Below, piece after piece: positions 1 through 8,939 of a DNA stretch of 64,000 bases. The notes under the pieces were generated by a model. It was not told the DNA's origin and made no database searches. It saw only the letters and a program-made list of their open reading frames with translations. The position numbers and the translations under genes were made by a program. The DNA lies in assembly GCA_009928665.1 (NCBI GenBank), contig SACF01000021.1, forward strand, positions 1 to 64,000. The letters run 5' to 3'. Source of the stretch: Alphaproteobacteria bacterium. Its GTDB lineage: Bacteria; Bacteroidota; Bacteroidia; Bacteroidales; FEN-979. Every line of letters starts with the position of its first letter. The first letter of the stretch is position 1.

Positions 1-9
1 ATCTACGGT

Positions 10-28
10 ATTTGCCCATTGGGCAAAT
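10..28. other. Short palindromic hairpin near the left edge
   Basis: ATTTGCCC and GGGCAAAT form an 8-bp perfect stem around a 3-nt loop. It precedes the stronger terminator hairpin at 60-84. Its role is unknown; the gene it belongs to lies left of the window. Confidence 0.4.
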
Positions 29-59
29 TTAATAAAATGGCGAAGCCAAACATACATTA

Positions 60-84
60 CCGCCGTCTAAGACGGCGGGTTTTT
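60..84 (+). terminator. Rho-independent terminator upstream of gpmA
   Basis: CCGCCGTCT (60-68) pairs perfectly with AGACGGCGG (70-78), followed by G and a T run. It probably ends a plus-strand gene lying left of the window and separates it from gpmA. Confidence 0.7.
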
Positions 85-102
85 AAATCTAACTAAATAA
101 CA

Positions 103-849
103 ATGAATAAACTCGTGTTGATACGCCATGGCGAAAGCGCATGGAATAAGGAAAACCGTTTTACCGGGTGGACCGATGTCGATCTTTCGGAACGCGGCAT
201 TAAAGAAGCCATCGAGGCCGGAAAGGTACTGAAGAGGGAAGGATTTGAATTCAAAATCGCCTATACCAGTTATCTGACGCGGGCGTTACGCACACTGTGG
301 CTCGTTTTGGAACAAATGGATCTTCAATGGATTCCGGTTTACAAGACCTGGAGGCTCAATGAAAAGCATTACGGGGTGCTGCAGGGGCTTAACAAATCTG
401 AAATGGCCGAAAAGTATGGGGAAGAGCAGGTTCACATCTGGCGCCGGAGCTATGATATCCGTCCTCCCGCACTGGATTTTGACGATCCCCGCCATCCCCG
501 GTTTGATCACCGTTACAGAATGCTTGATCCAAAGGATATTCCGGGAACGGAGGCGCTTAAAGACACCGTCGAACGGATCGTTCCGTACTGGAAACAGGAA
601 ATGGAACCCATGCTTGCCCGGCATAAACAAATCGTGGTTGCAGCACACGGAAACAGCCTGCGGGGAATCCTGAAATACCTGAAAAACATCGCTGACCAGG
701 AGATTGTCGGGATCAACCTGCCGACCGGGATCCCCTATGTTTTCGAGTTCGACGATCAGATGAAACTTCAGAAAGATTACTTTCTGGGCGACCCCGAGGT
801 TATTAAAAAACTGATGGAAGAGGTCGCGAACCAGGGAAAGAAAAAATAA
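103..849 (+). CDS. gpmA: 2,3-bisphosphoglycerate-dependent phosphoglycerate mutase
   Basis: Interconverts 3- and 2-phosphoglycerate in cytoplasmic glycolysis and gluconeogenesis through a phosphohistidine intermediate. The 248-residue length is normal for the dPGM family. The N-terminal RHGES motif (residues 8-12) holds the phospho-accepting His9, [13 protein letters not shown] follows at about 21-33, and the second catalytic histidine is in HGNS (His182). RLNEKHYG carries the expected active-site glutamate. The ATG at 103 gives the family-typical [10 protein letters not shown] start. The metallophosphatase gene begins 8 bp after its stop, so the two are probably co-transcribed. Confidence 0.97.
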   Translation: MNKLVLIRHGESAWNKENRFTGWTDVDLSERGIKEAIEAGKVLKREGFEFKIAYTSYLTRALRTLWLVLEQMDLQWIPVYKTWRLNEKHYGVLQGLNKSEMAEKYGEEQVHIWRRSYDIRPPALDFDDPRHPRFDHRYRMLDPKDIPGTEALKDTVERIVPYWKQEMEPMLARHKQIVVAAHGNSLRGILKYLKNIADQEIVGINLPTGIPYVFEFDDQMKLQKDYFLGDPEVIKKLMEEVANQGKKK

Positions 850-857
850 AAGTTCCG

Positions 858-1574
858 ATGAAGCGCCGGTGGGTCATTGCCGACATCCACGGTCACAGCC
901 TGACCCTGAAAACGCTGGTCAGCGATCTGATCAAACCGGAACCGCAGGATGAATTGTACTTTCTGGGTGATTATATCGACCGGGGGCCGGATTCGAGGGG
1001 GGTGATCGATTTTATCAGGTATCTGGAGGATGGCGTTTGCCGCGTTATTCCGCTGAAAGGGAACCACGAAGATATGATGGTCGAAATTTACGATTCCGCT
1101 GTGAAAAATAGGCATGGCGGATTGAATGCTTCGTGCCGTTATGATTACAGTTCCTGGGTTGCGATGGGAGCGCGAAATACCCTCGAAAGCTTTCAGGTTG
1201 ATTCCATTACCGATGTGCCTTCATCTTATATCGACTGGATGCGGAAGTTGAGCAACCATACAATTTCCGGGGATGTCATTATGATGCATGCCGGACTCAA
1301 TTTTCGCATCGAAGATCCTTTTGCAGATCGGCAGGCCATGTCGTGGATTCGTGAATTTGAAGTCATCCCGGAGAGAATCGGACGGCGCAGGTTAATTCAC
1401 GGCCACGTGCCCGTATGTCTCGATCGAATCAAAAATAATGTCAGGAACCCGGATTGCCTTTCCATCGACCTCGATAACGGAATTTACCTTCACGGGAGGG
1501 AAGGATACGGGAACCTGGTCGCCCTGGAACTCAATTCCATGGAGCTGGCGGTTCAACGAAACCTGTATGACTGA
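858..1574 (+). CDS. Calcineurin-like metallophosphoesterase (PPP family)
   Basis: A 238-residue dinuclear-metal phosphatase of the PPP class, related to bacterial serine/threonine phosphatases and PrpE/ApaH-type nucleotide hydrolases. All core motifs are present in order: DIHGH (9-13), GDYIDRG (37-43), GNHE (68-71), MMHAG with His144, and HGHVPV (181-186). These supply the metal ligands and the catalytic Asp/His. No signal peptide is visible, so it should be cytoplasmic. It follows gpmA by 8 bp. The substrate (phosphoprotein or dinucleoside polyphosphate) cannot be told from sequence. Confidence 0.88.
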   Translation: MKRRWVIADIHGHSLTLKTLVSDLIKPEPQDELYFLGDYIDRGPDSRGVIDFIRYLEDGVCRVIPLKGNHEDMMVEIYDSAVKNRHGGLNASCRYDYSSWVAMGARNTLESFQVDSITDVPSSYIDWMRKLSNHTISGDVIMMHAGLNFRIEDPFADRQAMSWIREFEVIPERIGRRRLIHGHVPVCLDRIKNNVRNPDCLSIDLDNGIYLHGREGYGNLVALELNSMELAVQRNLYD

Positions 1575-1597
1575 CGGGATGTAAATCCTCCGGCAGG

Positions 1598-2896
1598 TTA
1601 TTTCCCTATCTTTTCAATCTCTGCTCCCAGCGCACGTTCGACCGGAAGAAAGTTATAACTGCTCCAGAAACCGGGATCGGGCGACCCGACGATCTGATCC
1701 CAGCGCTGCCCCACGCCGGTTTGCCTGTTTCCCCTGAAATTCCGGATGATGCTGCGATCTCTGCTTACATCGGTCACAACCATATCACTCCGGTAACCGA
1801 TTGAAATCTTCTGACCCGTCTCCGGCAACGTAAATATCGTGTAGTAGTCATTCCGGATGGTACTCAGACACCAGTATCCCCCCTTATCAGAATAATTTAT
1901 CTCGGTGTGCCCCATCGGCATTTCACGAATCCATCCGGGCTTCTTATTGATCGTAAAACGCCGGTCTGTCTTGGTTTTCTCGTATTGATCAAAAGCCTTA
2001 AGACTGGGGCTGATTGTGATACGCCGGACCGCAAAGCTGTCGGCATCAATAAGCAGTTCTCCTTTCCAAAAGCGACCCTTGACGCCATCTTTCTGGTCAA
2101 ATGTGATGTGGTAAACCTTGCCCGTCGATTCTTTAATCTCCTCCTTCATGAAAAAATCGTGGTGTTTGAATTCCTTTTCATCAAGGATTGACCGGGGATA
2201 GAATTCAACCAGGTCATCACGAAAATAGCAGCTCAGGCAGAATGCGTCTTTACCAGCATCTCCCATGGCTTTTACCAGGTTGGTATCGGAGATCACCCTT
2301 CCTTTCAGGAGAGCCGGCCAGTTTGAACGTTCATGTTTTTTCTCAAGATCATTACGGCCATAAGAATAGTACCCGTCTTTCAGATCTTCAAGAATCGCCT
2401 CTGCAAATTCGGCCAGTTTCTGATTGACGGTCTTTCTGACCCTGACATAGGATGTGAGCAATACCGAATCCTTTCCATAATTTCCAGGAATTTTCGAGAC
2501 CGCGCGTCGGATCACCTCCTCCGGAGTTAACCCGACAATTTCAACTTCGGTAAGCTGAATTGGTGCAGGCTGAAGCTGAATGACCAGGTTACTCCTGTTT
2601 TCCGGGGGTAATTCTTTCCGGTTTGTACGGTATCCCAAAGAGGCGATTAAAAGTACCGGGGGTGACGAAAGTCCGCCAAAGGCAATCGAAAACCTGCCCT
2701 CTTCGTTGGTTGAAGTTCCCCGGGTGGTACCGGGTACCGACAAGGAAGCAAAAGGTATGGGATACCCGGTAATGCTGTCCACGACAATACCCTGAATCCA
2801 TAATGGTTCCTGACTTTGGGCCCATTCAGCCGTACAAAGCGGCAGAATCAACTGGATGGCGGAAAAGATAAAGACTTTTAAGAATTGTAAACCCAC
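1598..2896 (-). CDS. Secreted CarboxypepD_reg-like domain protein
   Basis: A 432-residue envelope protein. Residues 1-29 form a signal peptide ending near AQSQ. A CarboxypepD_reg-like beta-sandwich follows at about 34-110, with the typical GTTRGTSTNEEGRFSI strand pattern and an SLGYRTN motif, as at the N-terminus of many Bacteroidota outer-membrane proteins. The remaining 320 residues are unassigned; they resemble the C-terminal parts of the DUF5686-type group only in general character, so I do not name the domain. No TonB barrel or T9SS tail is evident. It converges on the phosphatase gene, with 23 bp between stops. Confidence 0.7.
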   Translation of the reverse strand: MGLQFLKVFIFSAIQLILPLCTAEWAQSQEPLWIQGIVVDSITGYPIPFASLSVPGTTRGTSTNEEGRFSIAFGGLSSPPVLLIASLGYRTNRKELPPENRSNLVIQLQPAPIQLTEVEIVGLTPEEVIRRAVSKIPGNYGKDSVLLTSYVRVRKTVNQKLAEFAEAILEDLKDGYYSYGRNDLEKKHERSNWPALLKGRVISDTNLVKAMGDAGKDAFCLSCYFRDDLVEFYPRSILDEKEFKHHDFFMKEEIKESTGKVYHITFDQKDGVKGRFWKGELLIDADSFAVRRITISPSLKAFDQYEKTKTDRRFTINKKPGWIREMPMGHTEINYSDKGGYWCLSTIRNDYYTIFTLPETGQKISIGYRSDMVVTDVSRDRSIIRNFRGNRQTGVGQRWDQIVGSPDPGFWSSYNFLPVERALGAEIEKIGK

Positions 2897-2999
2897 GAAT
2901 GTCCGTGTTATAAAAGTATCAGTCAGTTTTAATTCTTTGAATCGACAGCAATCTGCGACTTCTTACTTTTGTTACAATGCACAAAAAGATCTGCCCCTG

Positions 3000-3635
3000 T
3001 TATATTGCACCAAGCCTGTTTATCTCGTTCTGTATCTCCGTGATTATTTCTTTGTTCTTGATTTCTTTTCTATCACCAACCTTTTCCGAAAACAAGTAAA
3101 ATACCTTCCCGCCAAATACTTCTGTGAATTTTTTATGCGATTCAGCTTGCAAACTATATTCTTTAAAAATTTCTGGCAATTGAATTCCAGCATTCACGGG
3201 CTTAATTTGAAGCCCTATGTATCTCTCTCCTACTTTTATAAAGAAATCGACATTGAATAGCCGATCCCATTCATCCGGCGCGGGTTCGATGGGTACATTT
3301 AAAATTCGTTGAAGCTGCCCATATATTGTTTGTATTTCAGTCATGTAACCATCATAAGTTCGGTTTATTACAAGCTGGAGCATATAATCTATGCAATCTT
3401 GTTCAGTTACATCAGCCACTTCCGATTGAATGACTTCAGTAATTTTTATATAGAGCTTTTTGCCTAAGTCAATGATTTGTCCCTCAGATTTCACATTATT
3501 AAAATAATACTCCCGCCATTCTAAAAGGCTTTTAGGCGCACATTTTCTTATAGATTCTGAAGTTGGTCCAACGTTTCTTTTAAAATTAAGTTGAAACCGA
3601 TTCATCACGCTGTTTAAGATCCATTCCTTAGCCAT
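3000..3635 (-). CDS. MjaI-family type II restriction endonuclease
   Basis: A 211-residue endonuclease. The N-terminus (KEWILN...NRFQLNFKRNVGPTSESIRKC...EWREYYF) matches the RE_MjaI family as I know it, whose founding member cuts at CTAG. Asp130 and the IGLQIKP strand (Gln143, Lys145) form a plausible PD-(D/E)XK-type catalytic core. Its start overlaps the 3' end of the methyltransferase gene by 8 bp, so the pair is translationally coupled with the methyltransferase first, an order that would protect the host. CTAG specificity is inferred from the family. Confidence 0.85.
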   Translation of the reverse strand: MAKEWILNSVMNRFQLNFKRNVGPTSESIRKCAPKSLLEWREYYFNNVKSEGQIIDLGKKLYIKITEVIQSEVADVTEQDCIDYMLQLVINRTYDGYMTEIQTIYGQLQRILNVPIEPAPDEWDRLFNVDFFIKVGERYIGLQIKPVNAGIQLPEIFKEYSLQAESHKKFTEVFGGKVFYLFSEKVGDRKEIKNKEIITEIQNEINRLGAI

Positions 3636-4923
3636 TGTTCTGCTGTAATAAGTTCAAAAATTTACTTTTATACTTGAAATCATAGTCCTGTTCAATGTCG
3701 ACCAACCCGTTTTTAAGTAAATGTGCATTAATGAATGTTTTATTTTCGAGATAGACATAGCACAACAGGTTGTTCTGGTCATCATATTTTGTTCCGTCAA
3801 ACTTCAGAAACACCTTTTTCCCTTTTATCTTCTCAGCCAGGAAAACCAACGCCTTCCCGTTGGTTGATTGCTTTTCTTTTATCCCAAGTAACTTAACAAC
3901 CAGATTGTTATTAAGCTTTATTTTCTCCGGACTAATAATATCTTTAACAGTAAAAAGTTCCACTCTGCTTGCCGGGCTCTCCTTGTCAATTTTAGATCCG
4001 AATTGTAATTGCTTTATATCAACCTTTTTGTTAAAAAAATGTGGATCCTTAAAGATATACGGAAGTTTTTGAATTTCAGAATTAAAATCGATCGTCCTGT
4101 TTGTCCGATCCAAGATCTCATAGGTTGTTCCTTTTAAATCCAATTGGTCCATTTCTAATTTCGCCCTTATAACCGGGATAAATTCAGGGTTGATTTCATA
4201 GGCAATTGAATTTCGTTCAAGATTTCTTGCTGCTAACATGGTTGTTCCGCTGCCTGCAAAAGGGTCAAGAACTGTTTCTTCAACAAATGAAAACATCTTG
4301 ATCAATCTTTTAGGTAATTCTTCAGGAAACATCGCAATATGTCCGTTTTGACGTACCCCGGGAAAATTCCAATGGCCAATAAAATAATTATTCCATTCCT
4401 CCGCCGTCATAACGGATTTTTCTTTTTGTGTTTTTGTGGGTTTTGGACTTTCGCCAAGCTTTTTAAAGAGGAGGATAAATTCATAATCAAGTTTAATGAT
4501 ACCATTTCGGGGATATGGGTAAGATCCCATTTGAAGTCCTCCGCCGGTCGTATTTGATGTTGTGACTTTTTGCCAGATAATGGCCCCCATGTAATCAAAT
4601 CCTATGTTTTCACAGAATTTTATGATTTCTTCACGAATCGGGATGACTTTGTACCTGCCATAGTAAACTGCCCTCGCGAATTGATCTCCGATATTGACGC
4701 ATAATCTGCAACCTTTATGAAGCGCACGATAACACTCTTTCCAAACGAGATTCAGGTTATTTATATAATTTTCATAATTGTCGTGAAACCCAATCTGATT
4801 TTCATTGCCGTAGTCTTTCAACTGCCAATAAGGAGGGGAAGTTATCACCAAATGAACCGAATTATCAGGCACTTCTCCCAACTCTCTGCTGTCCCCATTA
4901 ATGATTTTATGATGCGTTCGCAT
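3628..4923 (-). CDS. DNA (N4-cytosine or N6-adenine) methyltransferase with C-terminal SNase-like domain
   Basis: The modification partner of the adjacent MjaI-type nuclease. The catalytic motif TSPPYW precedes the SAM-binding DPFAGSGTT motif, the beta-class order; Ser-Pro-Pro-Tyr is common in N4-cytosine enzymes. I prefer the ATG at 4923 (MRTHHKIINGDS) because it sits just before the first conserved strand; an in-frame start at 4986 would add 21 residues. The last ~109 residues resemble a staphylococcal-nuclease (OB-fold) domain: the stretch around LLCYVYLENKTFINAHLLKNG matches the SNase strand-turn-helix, but positions equivalent to the catalytic Arg, Glu and Arg look like Lys/Val, Lys and Asn. 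It may therefore bind nucleic acid without cutting. Confidence 0.88.
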   Translation of the reverse strand: MRTHHKIINGDSRELGEVPDNSVHLVITSPPYWQLKDYGNENQIGFHDNYENYINNLNLVWKECYRALHKGCRLCVNIGDQFARAVYYGRYKVIPIREEIIKFCENIGFDYMGAIIWQKVTTSNTTGGGLQMGSYPYPRNGIIKLDYEFILLFKKLGESPKPTKTQKEKSVMTAEEWNNYFIGHWNFPGVRQNGHIAMFPEELPKRLIKMFSFVEETVLDPFAGSGTTMLAARNLERNSIAYEINPEFIPVIRAKLEMDQLDLKGTTYEILDRTNRTIDFNSEIQKLPYIFKDPHFFNKKVDIKQLQFGSKIDKESPASRVELFTVKDIISPEKIKLNNNLVVKLLGIKEKQSTNGKALVFLAEKIKGKKVFLKFDGTKYDDQNNLLCYVYLENKTFINAHLLKNGLVDIEQDYDFKYKSKFLNLLQQNNG

Positions 4924-5026
4924 TTGTTGATCTTTTGAGTAAAGGTACAAAGAATTATGACCGGTCGCGATTTCATCATTAATCATCTATATTTCAAGTG
5001 ATTAGTATTATCCACTGCCGCCGGAA

Positions 5027-5587
5027 TCAACGCTCCATCATGAAGAGGTGCAGGGCTGTCTCATCAACGCGGGTGTGCAGGCTGGCTGTCATGTTTTCAT
5101 GGGATCCGAAGTAATCAACCACCTTCTCTTTGGCGATCATCGAAGGCCCCGTCGTCAACGTAGCCCGGAACGATGAAAAACGATAGTTGGCGGGGTGTTC
5201 GGTGACCCCGTGACGCCATGGATTCTGGTTCACGTAGCGGATCATCTCTTTGAAATAAGGCATATTCCGGATCTCAATCCGTTTGAGTTTGAACCGAAAG
5301 ACCCTGCCTTCCCTGCCGGTATGCCGGTTGTACCCTTTGGTGTAACCGTTGAAAAGCATCGCAAAGGGTTTGTACAGGCTGCCGGTGGCATTGTCCCGGA
5401 TCCGGATCAGGAGGTGAAGATGATCGCGCAACAGGCAGTACGCGAAGGTCTCCGCGACAGGACAGACGTGGGTTTGGTAAAGCTTCAGAAAAAAACGGAA
5501 CGCATCCTCATCTTCAAAAAGGGGATATCCGTTCCTCGCTTCATTATAAACATGATAGTACTTCCCGGGTTCCAATAAAGTTTTCAT
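5027..5587 (-). CDS. REP-associated tyrosine transposase-like protein (Y1_Tnp/IS200 superfamily)
   Basis: A 186-residue HUH single-strand nuclease-like protein. YHVYNEARNG opens the fold, the metal-binding HLH is at residues 56-58 (RDHLHLLIRI), and YTKGYN (82-87) offers the candidate nucleophilic tyrosine. The tail RYVNQNPWRHGV...YRFSSFRA is typical of chromosomal RAYT-type proteins rather than autonomous IS200. No terminal inverted repeats or target duplication are visible. A period-8 repeat array begins about 90 bp upstream of its start. Confidence 0.85.
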   Translation of the reverse strand: MKTLLEPGKYYHVYNEARNGYPLFEDEDAFRFFLKLYQTHVCPVAETFAYCLLRDHLHLLIRIRDNATGSLYKPFAMLFNGYTKGYNRHTGREGRVFRFKLKRIEIRNMPYFKEMIRYVNQNPWRHGVTEHPANYRFSSFRATLTTGPSMIAKEKVVDYFGSHENMTASLHTRVDETALHLFMMER

Positions 5588-5678
5588 GGCTTTTTCCTGG
5601 TTAATCCGGAAAGAGGAAAAAAGTGAAGGCTCTGGTAATAATTTTTTTGTTGAAACTGATCCGCCAATCAGATGGCGC

Positions 5679-5774
5679 CGTGGTGGAATGGTGGGATGGT
5701 GGAATGGAGAATTGGGAGAATGGGAGAATGGCGGAATTGGAGAATGGTACCGTGGTGCGGTGGAGCCATGGTGA
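5679..5774. repeat. Degenerate octad array (nnTGGnnn), 12 units
   Basis: Twelve consecutive 8-bp units, for example CGTGGTGG, AATGGTGG, GATGGTGG, AATGGAGA, ATTGGGAG. All but one keep TGG at unit positions 3-5; AATTGGAG is shifted by one. It lies between the transposase-like gene and the PEP-synthase-like gene and belongs to the same general type as the arrays at 44105 and 44633. Confidence 0.85.
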
Positions 5775-5786
5775 AAAGGAGATCAG

Positions 5787-5842
5787 TCATTCAGTCAATC
5801 ACTCATTCACTCAATCACTCATTCACTCATTCATTCATTCAA
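5787..5842. repeat. Tetrad/octad array (TCAnTCAn), 7 octads
   Basis: Seven octads such as TCATTCAG, TCAATCAC and TCATTCAC. The array runs into the 3' end of the convergent gene and contains its stop codon (TGA on the minus strand at 5831-5833). The same family recurs at 23578 and, inverted, at 15629. Confidence 0.85.
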
Positions 5843-8812
5843 TCTGGGCTTAAACACCACCCCGAAATTTTTACGGCCATCGATTTCAATACGCATTGGC
5901 TTTTCGAACCGTACATGGCGGATATAGGCATCCTCGTAAAGGGAGGGAAATGAATTCAGGTATTCCACATCATAAAACCCATCGTGGATAAAGGGATTGA
6001 TGGTGAAATAACCGACTCTGAACGAGGTCAGGTTCTGGAAGAAGTGGGTTCCCTGGCTGGGATCAATCCTGTAATGTTCAAGTCCCGACTCCACGATAAC
6101 CCGTGCAGCGCTGATCTGTGGCCATTTCACGGGAATCCCAAGCCAGGGGTCACTGGATCCCCACCGGCCCGGGCCAACCAGAACGTAATTCCTTTTTTCG
6201 ACCAGAAACCGTTCATTCAGTTGGTCAAGCCGATGGGCAATCTCCATACTTTTCGCGGCATCGAACACATCGGGCCTGACATAGACAAAATCAGTAATTT
6301 CCTTGATAATTCCGTTCCCCAGCGCCGTATGCGAAATCAGGAGGGTATCTTCCTTGTGGATTGTTTCGGGTTTGCAGTTGATGGTTTCATCACGTCCGGC
6401 GATCGGCCTGATCTGGAGCAGGCTGAACAGCCGCGATTCTCCCTTGGGCAGATCGAGGTTGACGGCAAATTCGATCTCCACGGGTTTGTTCATTTCGCGT
6501 TGACCGATCTCCAGCACCAGTTTCAGAATATCGGCCAGCGGGAAGGTCTCGTGGTTAAGCTGGGGTGAAAAAGTAACGATTCGTTTCCCTTCATAAGTAG
6601 TACCGTCCTTCAGTTGGTGACTCTCAAAATCGAAGGTCGACGCTACCAGCCGTAACGCGCTATCCGTCTCCGCATCCTTGATCTTCAGATTCATCAGGTT
6701 CACCGTTTCATCAATATCGGGTGAAAAGCTTTCAGGCCGGAGATCGAGTGCATAAAAGGTTTTCTGGGTTTCGGTGAGCGCAAGTTCCGGAGTGGAAAGC
6801 TGGAGTACTTTCCGGGGATAGCGTGGTGAAAACCGGATCCCATTGCCGCCATCAACGATATATTTCCCCAGTCCGAATGCAAGGTTGGCAATACCATCCT
6901 CAGGCTTTTCCGGAGCTATGGGGTAGAAGTTGATGGAACGGGCCACGCCCGATACCGCCGGGTAAAAACGATCGCCATACTGCCGCCCGGTGACCTCCTG
7001 TAAAACGATCCCCATTTTTTCATCCTCGATCATGTTCAGGGTAGCCGCCATGTATGATTTGCTGTCTTTGTAATAAACGGAGGCATAAACGCTCTTGATG
7101 GCCTCGCTCAGCTTATCGATCATGATCCGGTCGTTGAACTTGATATTGGGGATCATATAGGTGGAATAGATCCCGGCAAAGGGCTGGTAGTGCGAATCCT
7201 CGAGTAAACTCGACGAACGGATGGCGATCGGGTTGTTCACGCACGAAATAAAACGGTACAGATCCTCGTGAATCCGGTACGGGAGCCTCGATTTGACAAA
7301 ACGGGCCAGGATCTCCTTGTCGCTCCGGTCCGACAGGGCAACTTCATAAAGGTTGTTTTCTTCCATGAATTCATCGAAAATATCGGTACCAAGAACCACG
7401 GTCCTGGGTATCGATATAACGACATTCTCATAGCGGTCGGTCAGGCGGTTTCGCTTGATCAGTGAATCAAGGAAGGCCAGCCCGCGGGCCTTCCCGCCGA
7501 TTGATCCCTCGCCGATCCTCGCAAACTGAAGGTACTCATCATAACGTTCACGGTCGAATTCAGCGATAACCCCGCGCGCTTTATTGATCCGGAAAGCGGT
7601 TATCGAATCAAAAATGTACCGCTTTGCCTCATCCATATCGTCGGCAAAAGCGGTCACCGAAACCTCCCGGAACATCTCTGCAATGGGGAACAATGCCCTC
7701 GCGTTAAACCACTTTGAGAAATGATTCCGTTGCATGTGATACAGCAGGGAATCGTCCGGAATTTCAAAAATCTTGTCCTGCAACGATTTCAGGTCGACTG
7801 CACGCGTGATCTCCCTGCCGTTCTTAGGATCAATGAATACAAAATCGCCGAAGGAGAAATGTTCATTGACATAATTTCGCAGTTCGATGGAGAGGGTTTT
7901 CGATAGTTTATTTATAAAACCCACCTTCATCTCGAAGGCAAGCGACTCATACTCCACATCGGTCGACTGGAACAGGATGGGCATGTATTCATCCTCCGCA
8001 CGGACTTTTTCCACGAACCGTATACCGGCCATCTTGTCGGTCTCTCCTCCCCGTTTGAACGAGATATCGGTTATGATCCCGAGAAGGTTGCTCTTATATT
8101 TCTCCCACATCATCACCGCATCTTCAAAGTTGGTAGCAAGCAGGATCTTGGTCCGCCCCCGCATCCTGAGCATTTTCTGATGCTCGTTCAGTCCCTCCGT
8201 CATAAAGGTCTTGGACTGTTTGAGCAACATTTTGTAAAGGTTCGGCAGGTAGGAAGAATAGAACTTGATAGAGTCTTCAACCAACAGGATAGCCTGAACC
8301 CCCTGTCGGATATCCTTATCGATATTCATCCGGTCTTCGATCAGTTTGATGATCGCCAAAAGAATGTCGGCATTCCCGAGCCAACTGAAAACATAATCGA
8401 TGGCACTCAGATCTTTCTCGGCAAGCTTCAGGTTAACTTCCCTCGAAAAGGGCGTCAATACCACAATCGGAATTTTCGGGTACTGCTTCTTCAGACGAAT
8501 CGCCAAATCAAAGGTGTCGCTCTTTTCGATGTTGAGCATCGAGATGATCAGCTCCACCCTTTTATCCTCCAGTACGTCAAAAGCCTCCTCTTCAGAAGTC
8601 ACCTTGATGAACTGGGGAGGATACCTGAGGTTCAGCGAAACATATTCCATGAATATGGATTCGTCGATCCTCCCGTCCTCTTCCAGCATAAATGCATCAT
8701 AGGTGCTCGAAATCAGCAGGATCTGGTATATCCGCTGCTTCATTAACAGATTAAAAGAGGTATCGATGAAATAATACTTCTTTGGGTTCAGTGCATTTTG
8801 TGATTGTGGCAT
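5831..8812 (-). CDS. Receiver-domain protein with PEP-synthase-type ATP-binding domain
   Basis: A 993-residue cytoplasmic protein. Residues ~24-160 form a degenerate receiver-like domain (the phospho-Asp position reads ISMLNI). Residues ~170-330 form an apparently complete receiver: acidic pair Glu179-Asp180 in LLVEDS, phospho-acceptor Asp249 in IITDISF, Ser in LFQSTD, Lys in FINKLSK. From about 440 it matches the PPDK_N ATP-binding domain (GSIGGKARGLAFLDSL, AIRSSSLLEDS, PFAGIYSTY). I see no TSHAA-type phosphohistidine domain and no PEP/pyruvate barrel, so it cannot be a complete PEP synthase. It is a paralogue of the gene at 16315-20205. The last residues are encoded in an octad array. Confidence 0.85.
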   Translation of the reverse strand: MPQSQNALNPKKYYFIDTSFNLLMKQRIYQILLISSTYDAFMLEEDGRIDESIFMEYVSLNLRYPPQFIKVTSEEEAFDVLEDKRVELIISMLNIEKSDTFDLAIRLKKQYPKIPIVVLTPFSREVNLKLAEKDLSAIDYVFSWLGNADILLAIIKLIEDRMNIDKDIRQGVQAILLVEDSIKFYSSYLPNLYKMLLKQSKTFMTEGLNEHQKMLRMRGRTKILLATNFEDAVMMWEKYKSNLLGIITDISFKRGGETDKMAGIRFVEKVRAEDEYMPILFQSTDVEYESLAFEMKVGFINKLSKTLSIELRNYVNEHFSFGDFVFIDPKNGREITRAVDLKSLQDKIFEIPDDSLLYHMQRNHFSKWFNARALFPIAEMFREVSVTAFADDMDEAKRYIFDSITAFRINKARGVIAEFDRERYDEYLQFARIGEGSIGGKARGLAFLDSLIKRNRLTDRYENVVISIPRTVVLGTDIFDEFMEENNLYEVALSDRSDKEILARFVKSRLPYRIHEDLYRFISCVNNPIAIRSSSLLEDSHYQPFAGIYSTYMIPNIKFNDRIMIDKLSEAIKSVYASVYYKDSKSYMAATLNMIEDEKMGIVLQEVTGRQYGDRFYPAVSGVARSINFYPIAPEKPEDGIANLAFGLGKYIVDGGNGIRFSPRYPRKVLQLSTPELALTETQKTFYALDLRPESFSPDIDETVNLMNLKIKDAETDSALRLVASTFDFESHQLKDGTTYEGKRIVTFSPQLNHETFPLADILKLVLEIGQREMNKPVEIEFAVNLDLPKGESRLFSLLQIRPIAGRDETINCKPETIHKEDTLLISHTALGNGIIKEITDFVYVRPDVFDAAKSMEIAHRLDQLNERFLVEKRNYVLVGPGRWGSSDPWLGIPVKWPQISAARVIVESGLEHYRIDPSQGTHFFQNLTSFRVGYFTINPFIHDGFYDVEYLNSFPSLYEDAYIRHVRFEKPMRIEIDGRKNFGVVFKPRLNE

Positions 8813-8831
8813 AACCAGACTTAATAACGTT

Positions 8832-8839
8832 CAAAAGTA
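8832..8839 (-). promoter_or_regulatory. Bacteroidota -7 box for the receiver/PPDK_N gene
   Basis: TACTTTTG on the minus strand, 20 bp upstream of the start at 8812, fits the TAnnTTTG consensus. No clear -33 TTTG was found, so the leader assignment is tentative. Confidence 0.45.
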
Positions 8840-8903
8840 GTTATCTTTGAAAAGATCTGTAGTTTTTTCATGGGAATTAAGAAAAAAAAGAGATAAATGT
8901 GAT

Positions 8904-8911
8904 TATTTTTG
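8904..8911 (+). promoter_or_regulatory. Bacteroidota -7 box for the lipoprotein gene
   Basis: TATTTTTG fits TAnnTTTG and lies 29 bp before the ATG at 8940. It is divergent from the minus-strand box at 8832-8839. Confidence 0.45.
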
Positions 8912-8939
8912 TCACAATAATACTTCCTAAACAATTTCT

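Noticed and set aside
2856..3260. 134-codon plus-strand frame
   Set aside because: Runs through the gap and antisense into the MjaI-type nuclease gene; composition is unlike a real protein.
5831..8812. Complete phosphoenolpyruvate synthase
   Set aside because: The phosphohistidine and PEP/pyruvate domains are not seen; only the ATP-binding domain is.
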